Of a DNA stretch of 64,000 bases, positions 37,474 to 47,304 are shown one piece after another. Location: positions 62,001 through 126,000 of the forward strand of contig NBIV01000140.1 of NCBI GenBank assembly GCA_003194525.1. The letters are read 5' to 3'. The first letter of the stretch is position 1, and every line of letters starts with the position of its first letter. The position numbers and the translations under genes were made by a program. The notes under the pieces were generated by a model. The model did no database searches. It was not told where the DNA came from and was given only the letters and a program-made list of their open reading frames with translations. This stretch comes from Gracilariopsis chorda. Taxonomy: Eukaryota > Rhodophyta > Florideophyceae > Gracilariales > Gracilariaceae.

Positions 37474-38352
37474 ATGTGGTCCCTTATCAAGAAGATCAGA
37501 CAATGTTTCCAACGCTACGCACTGCAAAAGCGCATTTTGGCCGCGGTCATCATTGGCCGTGGGAGAATTGGTTCTCTCTTCAATACTAAGAGCACGTATA
37601 CAGGCTGGAGTCGCATTTTCGACAACTTTTCAAACCCTGACATCGTGCTTGGCCGTCACGACATAATCCCGGACGACTACTCTGGACCAATTTTGTGTTG
37701 TGTTCCCGCGAACGTCATGCACACCACAATTAAAGCCTGCCCGCAGGCAAAACGCAAACACCTAATCTTTATGCAAAAAGGCCATACCAATCCCATCCTA
37801 GAAATCACTGGTGTGCTCTCGTCCTGCAGGAGAGTGGTACCTTATATTAGTGTATCAATAGAGGACGCCCTCTCAACCTATGGTGTTACCGAACATGACC
37901 TACGGGGACTCATAGTAGCTTGCGGCAAGCAGGCAGAGCAAGTTAAACACCGCCCGGCCTACCACAACCTCTCCTGTAACATTTTGGACAGCGATGCGTT
38001 TGAAATGGCGCACTACGAAATAATCATCTGGCTGAGCACCTTCAACTTCATCGGAATGTACCACGGCGGTGTACACATGAGTGAAGTTGCAAATCACAGA
38101 ATGAAGGAAGTAACTTCAATCATGCACGAGCTATTTCAAGTCGTTCAACAAAGAACGACCGGTTGTTTTGAATTAAAAAATTCCGTACAGTGGCTTCTTT
38201 CCTATAGCCGCACGCTTATCACCTTTCCTACTTTGTTTTCAGAGTATGAAAGAAGGAACGCCTACTTATACGAGCATTCTAAGCGTATAATTGTACAAGG
38301 TCAGCAGGACGTATCCCCAACACACAAGTCTTACGTGCAGGTCGTATTCTGA
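37474..38352 (+). CDS. Rossmann-fold dehydrogenase/reductase-like protein, 292 aa, intact
   Basis: Complete ORF from ATG to TGA. Residues about 24-38 read AAVIIGRGRIGSLF, a dinucleotide-binding GxGxxG fold start preceded by hydrophobic residues. A GPILCCVPANVMHTTI stretch and KHLIFMQKGHTNPI follow, resembling the second half of the NAD(P)-binding domain in the ketopantoate-reductase/6-phosphogluconate-dehydrogenase superfamily (..vavpa.....i.., l+f.QNG...). The C-terminal half is helical (MAHYEIIIWLSTFNFIG, TSIMHELFQVVQQ), as expected for the helical substrate domain. Substrate cannot be told. The length suits the superfamily. It stands alone between unknown genes and has no stop or frameshift, unlike most neighbours. 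A cargo gene or a recently captured host gene is possible. Confidence 0.55.
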   Translation: MWSLIKKIRQCFQRYALQKRILAAVIIGRGRIGSLFNTKSTYTGWSRIFDNFSNPDIVLGRHDIIPDDYSGPILCCVPANVMHTTIKACPQAKRKHLIFMQKGHTNPILEITGVLSSCRRVVPYISVSIEDALSTYGVTEHDLRGLIVACGKQAEQVKHRPAYHNLSCNILDSDAFEMAHYEIIIWLSTFNFIGMYHGGVHMSEVANHRMKEVTSIMHELFQVVQQRTTGCFELKNSVQWLLSYSRTLITFPTLFSEYERRNAYLYEHSKRIIVQGQQDVSPTHKSYVQVVF

Positions 38353-39740
38353 GATCACCACAACCAATCTATTCCTAGATTACCCATCTGCGCTTTATAA
38401 AAAACCCTAAACACCCCAAATTAAATGGCTTCAATCCCCTTTGTTGCCCAGAACCCCTCCTAAACCTCCTGGAACCACACTACCAGTTACAACCCCATAT
38501 AGCCTTGTTCAGCGAATAAACAAAACGTTGATGTATAGCTACGGCTGACCCCTACATAACTGAACTCAAGAGTCCGTAACCACTACAGCGATAACAAGAA
38601 AGCTCCTAGTAAAAACCATAAACATCCCATGAACTGTTTCCAAGCCTAACCCATTTAAATCTTACCGCCCAAAACGTTTAAACCGCCCTTTCTAAACTTT
38701 ATGTTCTTCACTTTCAATCGAAATGTGATGATTGCCGTACCGTTCTGGTGACAAAAGCCCTAAAATACTACTTCTGTAAAACCTCTAAAACATCCAACAA
38801 TGGCACGTGTTGCCCACTCAACACCTCTAAACACGCCCTTTTCAGATATCTCCCGCTTCCAGGATGGGAAACTGTTCCGCTGCTGAAGAGAACAGGCCTA
38901 AAATACCATTCCTGGCTGATTTATAATTCTCGCACACGTTGGAGTATAAACACGTGCAAAAAAGGCCTCCAACCCGATAATACACACATAAAATCCCCTG
39001 CAAAACCCATATTTAGATTCAGCTTAGTTGTATACTGTCCTAATTTCTTATTCTGAGCGTTTGTGACCAGCTCTGTGCTCAGTAATAGTTCTGATGTTCC
39101 CAATGTAAAAATTACTAGAACCCCACAACAACGAGAACAGTATACGAACTGAACTATATCACTCCACGTACACACTGCAATGTGCTACCCCGCCCGTTTG
39201 AAAACCCAGTAAAAACCCCTTTCTCTAAACCCACCACTGTGAAGCCGCCCAAAAGGTAGGAGAATTGCCTGAACGCACACTAACCAAATATATTTCCAAT
39301 TCTAAAACGAAAGTTATGACGATTGGGAGCACCAATTGGATACAGAATCATCATGAACATCAAAGAGTAAAACGCCCGTCTACACGGTACAATCCATCTG
39401 CCTAAAAACCCCTAAAAACAAAAAACTCCAAATAGCCACCGGAGCAAAAATTCCTCCATTTCTAAACAGCGCACCAAATGGAGGAGGGATTCCTCCAGTT
39501 TGCATTCAAATTTCAAGTTCATGGTTATAACAAAAACCATACACGTCCTTCCTTCTTGTGATCAAGAAAAACGGAAAACCTCATTCGGTCTGTTTCCTCT
39601 TTGCTCCCCTGCTCGATCTAACCGCCAACCTTCTCAATGCACTTGCATGGGTTACATCTCACTGTTGCAAGGTTTTCACGTCATCTATTTGCTCCGCCTT
39701 TGTCCCACACGCTGTAGAACTCGTAACCCGTAACTTTTGA
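38353..39740. other. Intergenic DNA with CCCTAAA-like words
   Basis: Mostly non-coding, with aaaaccctaaac and taaaaacccctaaaaac words on the plus strand and one lone 32-kb-type dyad unit near 39450-39510. A 60-codon open stretch at 39558-39740 (LLDLTANLLNALAWVTS) has no ATG and no recognisable domain. Confidence 0.4.
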
Positions 39741-40040
39741 CATTCAGCTACGCTACCACCACCACCACCGCCAAAACCACCATTCCCATCATCGCATTCC
39801 GTGGAAATGCCCTCGGTCACTGCCCCTGTAACGCCCTATCCACTTGTCCCAACGTCCACGCCGTCGAACGTCTCCTGCGCAATGCCTCCGTCATCCCCAC
39901 ATTCAATCCGCAACTGCTTCCTGATCTCTCCCTCACGTATGTCTGCAATGTTGAAAGTAAAACGTAGCGCTTCCCTTCTGAGTCAATCAAAAACGTGATA
40001 CGGCATTTCCTCCTCCAACCATCCCTGCTTCCCTTACTCC

Positions 40041-40805
40041 TTAATCATGGCATTCACCTCGCTTTCCCTTACGCGTTTGCCGCTGCTTGCTACTCTCCAG
40101 CACCAAAGGTGCGTTCACCCGGTACACTTCCACCATCGAGCCCACCCCAGGCAGTACGTCATATAAAGGCTCAACAATCTTGCAACGTATTGGTGTATTC
40201 AGCTGCACGTTTAGCAAACTCGGGATCGTGCCCACCATAAACCCCTCATCCTCTTCGCTTTCCCCCAAAACCACTCTAAACGTATCCTCGTGGCTGTTGT
40301 TTGCGTACTCCTCCATCACAAAGCCGTTCTCACACCCATACTCAAACAGCCCATCAGCTCATAGAACACCACCGCCTCTCTTGTAAAAGAGCATCTGCCC
40401 CTTCTTCCGCTTGTTCAGTGGCTCTGCGCGCACGATGTATGCAAACATCCAAACCGCCCACCCTCCAGGGCTACCAAGCCGAATTGCATACGTGCTTGTA
40501 ACCACAATGCTAGCGCCCACCTTTATGTAGTACGTCTTCACACACAACTTTTCCAGCGGGTGCAGTGGAGTAACGTACTCAACATAAAAGCTGCTATTGC
40601 CCGCCTCTGCGCTGTAGTATCGCACAATCTCCTCTGTAACAAATACGTGCATACCCGCTTCTTCCATGAGGCCTTCGCCAGTTTTTGTTGTGATTAAGGT
40701 TGCATTGTTGGCGAGCTTGATGGTTGTGCTGCCCGTAGAATTGCCTTCACCGTCTGCCACCTGGCTTGGAAATAAAGTCAAAAAGATGTAGTCGCCATAC
40801 TCCAC
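40041..40805 (-). pseudogene. Hypothetical beta-rich protein, interrupted
   Basis: Two open frames in the same register, 40805-40359 (148 codons) and 40319-40041 (92 codons), separated by a stop at 40357-40359, so one protein of about 240 residues is likely. The sequence is rich in Thr, Val, Tyr and Gly with alternating hydrophobic residues (for example YVEYVTPLHPLEKL and IVVTSTYAIRLG) and suggests beta structure. In the same direction a glycine run (GGFGGGGGGS) is encoded near 39745-39780, perhaps a decayed continuation. It lies directly downstream of the 185-codon frame 41524-40967. No family recognised. Confidence 0.4.
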
Positions 40806-40966
40806 CCACCTGCCCGCTTGCGCACTAATGCTCTTCCATTAATCCCGAGCTTCACATCCGCTTCCACTCACCGTGCTGACCCTCAAGCGAAGTACAATGC
40901 AAGAGCTGTCGATGGATACCTAGTTCATCCGCTTGTTCAACTCCCGAATAAAGTCCACCATTCCTG

Positions 40967-41524
40967 TCACAATCGGAACTTCCATACAGAACTGACAATC
41001 ACATTCGACACTAGCGGCACATTGTAGAATCTTTTGGTCCGATCTGTATTTGCTCCATGCACGCCTTCCACCAGCGCCCGCTCCAGAACCTTCAGAATCA
41101 CGTACTGCTGTGCGACCATCATCTCGTCAAGTACCTTGCATCGTTTACCCCTGTTTGCCCTCCTCTTTGCCAGCCGCATTAATCTCGCCACCCCCAAACA
41201 GCTTATATGCTTATACAGCAGTGCCAGTGTGCATTGCTCGGCGCCGAGAAAGCTCTTTACATCTTCCAACCTTTCGTTATATCGGAAATGCTGTTTGACT
41301 TGTAAGTACTCTTCCCTCGAAAACGTGTTAGTGGCCACCCGATACCCAAAACCCCGCACCATCCTTTCTTTAGACGCCTTCCAGACCCAACTCTTTGCGT
41401 TATCCGTTTGAGAGCCTTTCAATCTACTTAAAACCGCTTCATCCACCAAAACCCCCACCGAAACGTCAACCGATTTCATCAACTGCATGCTTTGCAGTGC
41501 GGAAAGCTCATTCCCACGACCCAT
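40967..41524 (-). CDS. Hypothetical protein, 185 aa
   Basis: Open frame starting MGRGNELSALQSMQLMKSV, strongly charged and mostly helical in appearance, with a basic segment ARLMRLAKRRANRGKRCKVL near residues 112-131 that could bind nucleic acid. The following frame on the same strand (40805-40041) is in another register after about 160 bases with stops; the two may be parts of one broken gene. No domain recognised. Confidence 0.45.
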   Translation of the reverse strand: MGRGNELSALQSMQLMKSVDVSVGVLVDEAVLSRLKGSQTDNAKSWVWKASKERMVRGFGYRVATNTFSREEYLQVKQHFRYNERLEDVKSFLGAEQCTLALLYKHISCLGVARLMRLAKRRANRGKRCKVLDEMMVAQQYVILKVLERALVEGVHGANTDRTKRFYNVPLVSNVIVSSVWKFRL

Positions 41525-41883
41525 ATTATGAAAAACTCTAAAACACCGCGCAACCCACGTTAACCGCTCTCCTAAAACACCTCATGTGTGCCGTGCAAAG
41601 GGAGCAGGCGTATCAAGAAGGGCAATAGTGCAAAGCTAAAACCGGAACAAACTTCTTATAGAAAAACACACAATCCTTGCTTCCAGCAGTACATTCTGAC
41701 CAGCACCATAAAACCCTTACCATAACAGCCACACATACACTTATTAAAAGACACTCCTAAATGTGTATGGAGCCTAAAATGTACGTATGCCCGCTACACG
41801 CCACGATGGTATGCTAGAACACGCCTCCAAAAGATACCACACCGTTCAACCTACAACCAACCTCTAAAAACGAAAAGAATCCC

Positions 41884-42660
41884 ATGGATTTGTCTTAGCT
41901 TTTCTCAGAGATATACAGGAGAATACAAGCGGTGAGTTCATCTACTATACGTCTCACCCCCACCGACCTTTTTGTCGGCCCATTAATAGGACGAAGCACA
42001 TCACACACCCACCTTGTTGCACTTGCAAACCAGATGGTTCCTGGCGTGGACTTTCATGTGTCGCACGCTTTGCTCGTAGTGAACGGCGACAGCGGCTTGG
42101 AACTTGGAAAGCTACTTGTTGTAGACGGCAGCCCCCGACTTCTCGTCAGCGCTCAATTGAACTTTATGCTTCTCATTCCATACCGGCTAATTAATCTCAG
42201 TTGGTTGGGTACCTACAACATCACTGTGCAGCTCAAACGGGACGAGGGCATCATTGCACACCATGTCGAGTCCTCAGAGCCAAGACCCCCAATGTACACT
42301 ATCATGGACCAAGTTCTCATGTACGACAAACTAAAGGAATTTTGGACACTGCAGCAGAACAACCGCGGAACACACACGTGCAAAACACTCGCAAGACCGC
42401 CATCCATGACCCACAACAAGCTGCTAAATCTGTATGAAGTGCTTCAAACGTCGGCAGGTATTAACAATGTCCATGCAATACATTTTCTAGACTTCACCTT
42501 GGAACACAACTCCATGAGCGGGAACATGTCTGGAACGGACAATGTGCTTCACGTAGACGTTTTTCCTGATCTGTGCTTTCTCGAAAAGCACGTAAGAATC
42601 CGATTCTCTCGCGCCTCTCTTAATACCGTTCGTAACTGGTCTCTTCACAAACTTCAGTAA
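41884..42660 (+). pseudogene. Hypothetical protein, one nonsense codon near the start
   Basis: The frame is open from 41899 to 42660 (at least 242 codons from the GTG at 41932). The only ATG upstream in frame is at 41884, followed four codons later by TAG (41896-41898). A CAG-to-TAG change would explain this, giving a ~258-residue protein. Alternatively the first exon lies elsewhere: the GTGAGT at 41932 also resembles a splice donor. The protein has a hydrophobic core around residues 35-80, then a polar helical part and an HFLDFTLEHN segment. No family recognised. Confidence 0.45.
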
Positions 42661-43049
42661 ACTGTCACTTACTGGAAGTCTAAATCTCAATGCAGCGGCG
42701 CTAGGAACGTTTTTTGTCGCTTCTCCGACGATTATAATCCCTTTCCCAGTGCCGACGAAAAGGATCACGACAACACTGGCTCAGAACGTTCCAAACCAAA
42801 CGGAACTCTCTTCAAGCATATTTCGGAGCAGAAAAAAGAAAAAGAACCAGAACTCTGTCCGCCATAATATCTTTGTGAAGACAACAGAAGCAGCCAGGGA
42901 AGTACGAAACAAACGATGAAATGTAGCGGCAGCGGCAAAAATTAAAGCTCCACACAATACCAACGGGTAATTTTGCCACTGCATCCAAAACCGAAACCCC
43001 ATCCCACTCGCCAAAAACCCAGCGGTCGACGCGTTCTAGTCAAACGCCT

Positions 43050-44324
43050 AAGTGCGCCAAATACGCATGTTCATCACCCCCAAGCTGGGATGGATACGTC
43101 AACTGGGATCTGCAAGGTATTATTACCTTTTTGCACAACCTGCAACGGCGATTGGAGAAAGAGCACGTCGCGATGACCGACGTTCAGGCCCAGCAACATG
43201 CAGTACCCTACAGCCAGGAGGAAAGAATTCGTATAGTTAAAATTGTAATATAACGAGTTCTTTCAGGCATCTACAACCCTAGTACTGCCGACAGTTGCAC
43301 CAAAGACGGCAAAAATCAAACCAGGTTCACCAACTACAATCCATCTAGCAGGGTTTTCAATATTACGTCGGTTTTTTGACAGGTTTGCACAGAGTTGCAC
43401 AACGACACAACCAACAAGGACCCAAACAGCAGTTGTACGGCCAAACACCCGCTTAAGCCAATACTGGCTGCAACAGGAGGCTTCCTTCAAACAACTCTCT
43501 CGCTATGCCAGCAAGAGGTGCGTTCTATACACGACTGCAGCATGGCTAGTGACCAAACTATAATGTTCACGTTGTCCTTTCTCAACGGCTGGACTGAGCC
43601 ATCATCAAAGAAAGAAATGTACATTCTGGACCCTCAGCTCGTGGCTGGATGGTGGGATACCGTCTTACGCGAGGGCAGTTCAACGTTGGATCGTCTCAGC
43701 GCCAAAGTCAAAGACTTTCGCAACACATCAACAAAACGCAAATCCAATCCCCATGACAAAATCTGGACATCGAAACTGTCCATTGTGATGTTGTGTGGGC
43801 ACAATCATTAGACGCTAGTTGCGTTTGCAAACCTGCCGCTACTTCTTGAAAGGCTGGAGCGTGCCCTTCATATGCTAAAACGATCGCACGAACAACAATT
43901 GAAACAATGCAGAGCCACCATGTTCTGTGTCGATAGCATGTCGGCCAACAACTCTCCTCATGCTCCACTATCTGAAATCATCTTTCATTTCCTAACCGCG
44001 TGGTACCCAGAACAGACCGTCGTATCTTTCCACATCCTATCGTCACTCGTCACCGCTCAACACCTTCGAAGCAGTATCCAGCAAGAGCTCGAGTGGGGAT
44101 TCTTCACAACCGACCACATAGAGATCATTTCTAAACACATCTATATATTTCTAAACGGTTCCGAAATGGACATGCAAAAGCACTTCAACATATGTTACAC
44201 CAAATTCACTTTCATGGAATATGACGATTGCATTCGGCACCGTATGGAAGCTCTCATACTAAAATTCGAGGGAAATGGCCAAGCAGCTATACCAAGCAAT
44301 ATTTCCACTGCCTCAGCTTAACAA
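43050..44324 (+). pseudogene. Hypothetical protein, about 420 aa, three stops in one frame
   Basis: A single register stays protein-like from about 43050 (WDGYVNWDLQGIITFLHNLQ at 43086) to the stop after 44321, interrupted only at 43251 (TAA), 43378 (TGA) and 43809 (TAG). The best internal start is the Met of MASDQTIMFTLSFLNGW near 43542. The C-terminal third is rich in His, Ser and aromatic residues (EIISKHIYIFLNGSEMDM). Protein-like sequence in this register may extend upstream to about 42723 with more stops. Short minus-strand frames (43014-42781 and 43490-43263) look membrane-like but are probably antisense shadows. No family recognised. Confidence 0.4.
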
Positions 44325-44591
44325 CCCCTGAAGCAGCCCACCGGAACAAACCATACAAGTGTCCTACATACAAGAACGGTTATAAAACCAGAAGCTTATA
44401 ACGCCCAACCCACCTTACTTCAGCTAGGTGAAGCAAATCAACCAGAAACCACTTTAAAGCGATATGGTTTCCATGATGGCAAGCGACAACTTCAACGTAA
44501 CCATAAACAACTCACAAACCACTTCCCCACATCCAATGTTAACCACAACACACTATGAGCCATCCTTCAAGACTCTGAGCTACTCAACTCA

Positions 44592-44894
44592 GTGACGGAC
44601 GCTGTCAAAGGGAGCGAATTTGCAGGGGTTAAAACGGCCCTCACTACCATTTTGCTTCCTCGTATTCAGAGAGCTCTGCACAAGCCCCATGAGACGCACG
44701 CTGCTCCTGCTACTAAGGCTGTTCCATCGCACCAGCCGCCACAACTGCTTCCTCAACAACACGATTGTTCTCCTGTACCCTACCGCGAAGAAAATCCCAA
44801 CAACACACTTCCCCGTCGCCTATCTTCAACCTCCGCACCGGCAACGGATAGTGTTATGTCATTGCATATTCGGGAAGGAGATGATCTCGTGTAG
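44592..44894 (+). CDS. Short hypothetical frame, 100 aa
   Basis: Starts MTDAVKGSEFAGVKTALTTI; the middle is rich in Pro, His and Gln (APATKAVPSHQPPQLLPQQ), typical of a disordered linker. A second overlapping frame (44620-44943) is equally long, so which one is coded is uncertain. No domain seen. Confidence 0.25.
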   Translation: MTDAVKGSEFAGVKTALTTILLPRIQRALHKPHETHAAPATKAVPSHQPPQLLPQQHDCSPVPYREENPNNTLPRRLSSTSAPATDSVMSLHIREGDDLV

Positions 44895-44943
44895 CAAACA
44901 ATGGAAGAAGACCTACGGGGCGAATGCAAGGCGTGTAGGCTGA

Positions 44944-45599
44944 AAGCATGAGCACTTGTTTCCAGGATGAAAAAAACACAAAACTGCAAAACTGTTGAGT
45001 GACAGACCCATGCCAGACACTAAAACCATTAAAAACCACAAAAACACGTTCTCCGTACAACCCAATTTTCGGTGTAGCAGAGCTTTGCGTACAGCTACGA
45101 AGAATAAGACCCACACAAATAAAAGCCCTACGCTATTCCTTCATCTCTGCAAACCTTTCCTATGGCAGGTGTAGTGGTACAGCCTTTCCTGCAACCAAAG
45201 CTCCCATGAGCTGTTTATGTTTACTTTATAACCCAAAACAACCCAACAACAGCTCTTGGGTTGCCGCTGACACCCCAAGACTGTGAAACCTGAAAAAACC
45301 ACAAACAAAAAGCGCGTGGATATACTTCCGCATAGATGCTTTGTTAACATACTTCGACGCCGACAGAGCACCCAGTTGTAATTTGAATTGTTTTAAACGC
45401 GTGAAAAGATGTTAATTGAGAACAGCGAGACCTTCAACGCGCTCGCAAACATGACGCGCTCCATAAAACGCTACCACACGCTGTTGAGATCCTTAATTTT
45501 TGAACTGGTAAAACAGCCTTGGACTACAATGCCTGACTGATGAAGCTAATTTCAAAGTGCTCCCTTACCACTAAAAGCCCGAACTACATACAATTTATA
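44944..45599. other. No gene seen
   Basis: Non-coding, AT-rich. Only short overlapping frames on both strands, none with a motif. Confidence 0.35.
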
Positions 45600-46520
45600 A
45601 TGATCCGTGAATAATCGACCGCTGCGGGCTTGTAAGACAGCAATTGTTTCCATCGTACATGCCCGCACTGGTCGCTCGATCATTGGCGCCCCAATACTTT
45701 TGGAAATTTTTAGAGCGCGGTGGTCGAGCGACAACTGCGGTCATGTACGACAGGACATTTTCTGCCCGTGCATGGGCACAGTGGTCATTTAACCACTGGC
45801 GCTTCAAAACATTACAATTTTGAAGCCTGCAGTGGTCGAGCGACCACCGCCGCCATTTATTACAGGAAAACGTCCTGTTGTACATGCGCGCAGTGGTCAC
45901 TCGAGCACTGGCGCTTCAAAGAACTACAGTGTTTTTAGCCTGCAGTGGTCGAGCGACCACCGCCGCGATGTACGACTGGACGTTTTCCTGTGGTACATGC
46001 GCGCAGTGGTCGCTCGACCACTGGTGCTCCAGAGAAGTCGGTTTATAGCCTGTAGTGGTCTAGCGACCACTGCCGGCATGTTGCACAGGACTTTTTTCTG
46101 TCGTACATGCGCGCAGAGGTCGCTCGACCACTGGCGCTCCATAAAATTACTATTTTATAGCCTGGAGTTGGAGATGCTTAGCGCCCACCGCTGGCATGTA
46201 CGGCAGGACGTTTTCCTGTCGTGCATGCATGTAGTGGTCGCTCGTCCACTGGTGCTCCAGAACATTACAAGCTTTTAGCCTGTAGTGGTCGAGCGAACAC
46301 CGCTGGCATGTACGACAGGACGTTTTCCTGTCGTATATTCGCGCAGTGCTCGCTCGACCGCTCGCGTCCCAAAACGTTCACAGTTTTTTAGGCCGCAATG
46401 GTCAAGCGACCGCCACTGCTATGTACCACAGGACAGTTGCCTGCAGTTCATAGCCCCATTAATCGTTCGACCACTGGCGGTCCAAAACGCTTTATTACAC
46501 ATCTCCAGTGGTCGTGCAGG
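45600..46520. repeat. ~112-bp tandem composite-palindrome array (about 8 units)
   Basis: Unit starts marked by GTGGTCGAGCGAC recur near 45720, 45832, 45945, 46052, (degenerate 46165), 46285, 46397 and 46507. Each unit reads: outer dyad GTGGTCG-AG-CGACCAC; then tacgacaggacgttttcctgtcgta (10-bp stem); then outer dyad GTGGTCG-CT-CGACCAC; then tggcgctccaaaa and an AT spacer ending tttagcctgca. The asymmetric AG and CT centres make the two outer dyads inverted copies of one site. Frames on both strands through this array are repeat translations. It lies about 230 bp upstream of the 46752 ORF and 0.8 kb upstream of the methyltransferase gene. Confidence 0.85.
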
Positions 46521-46751
46521 TTGTATCTCTGGCGTTCAAACCCCCAAACCTCCGTCTTCACATCTCTTTCCCCTAAGAAATTAGTTAACTTTCTGTATCC
46601 CTACGCTTCTTAATCTTTCCTTCCTTTTCTCCCCTTTTTAGCATTGGAGTACCTCAAAAGACGATTCCCTATTACCCACCATTGCCCGCTCCAGTTATGG
46701 ATATTGGAGCTGAGTTCTTTTACGCTTGGGAACCGCGTTGGTAATCAGACG

Positions 46752-47051
46752 ATGGCTTGCCCACGAATTTTGCACGTATATAAACGTGAAGATCGTCGTA
46801 CCAGGTGCTCATTCAACCGGTTGCAAAACGCAATCGCCATAATGCCCAACTACACGAAGACCAACTTGGCTCTGTTGAAGCTAAGCTATGAGTATGCGCG
46901 TGAGCGAATGCCAGGCGATAATAATAGGAACGCCAAGTACGCCACTCTCGTGGATCACGCGATTTGGGTGCGAAGGAACTCCCCTGCTGCGCGCGAGCTC
47001 TGCTCCCAAGCAACAAACACCCCGAAAGTGTCTACCTTAGGGGATAAATAA
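46752..47051 (+). CDS. Small hypothetical protein, 99 aa
   Basis: Intact frame from ATG (46752) to TAA. Basic and helical (HVYKREDRRTRCSFNRLQNA, then LALLKLSYEYARERM). It lies between the palindrome array and the methyltransferase gene on the same strand, 250 bases upstream and in a different register. Could be a DNA-binding accessory or an exon of the methyltransferase; no motif decides this. Confidence 0.4.
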   Translation: MACPRILHVYKREDRRTRCSFNRLQNAIAIMPNYTKTNLALLKLSYEYARERMPGDNNRNAKYATLVDHAIWVRRNSPAARELCSQATNTPKVSTLGDK

Positions 47052-47304
47052 CTACGCCGCGCGTTGTAGTACCCTTCGAATAACACTCGCAATGCGTTAC
47101 AACAAACGCACCAAATGAATCAAGACTGAGGGACTACTACCGCATATGCAACGCACGTGTTATACACTTCACAATGCGCTTCTTGCTCAGCGACTTGCTC
47201 AAAGCGCACGTCGGGAGCATTAATAGGCGCAAGGACAAACGTAATGATGTCCAGATAGAATACGCTTCGCGATTCGAGATTTTCATATAAATGAAGATGT
47301 ATAC

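Noticed and set aside
42781..43490. Two small minus-strand membrane-like proteins
   Set aside because: The opposite strand has protein-like sequence in one register, and antisense of C-rich coding DNA gives hydrophobic translations; left as likely shadows.
45600..46520. Possible CRISPR array
   Set aside because: Whole units, including the parts between palindromes, are repeated; there are no unique spacers, no cas genes, and the context is eukaryotic.
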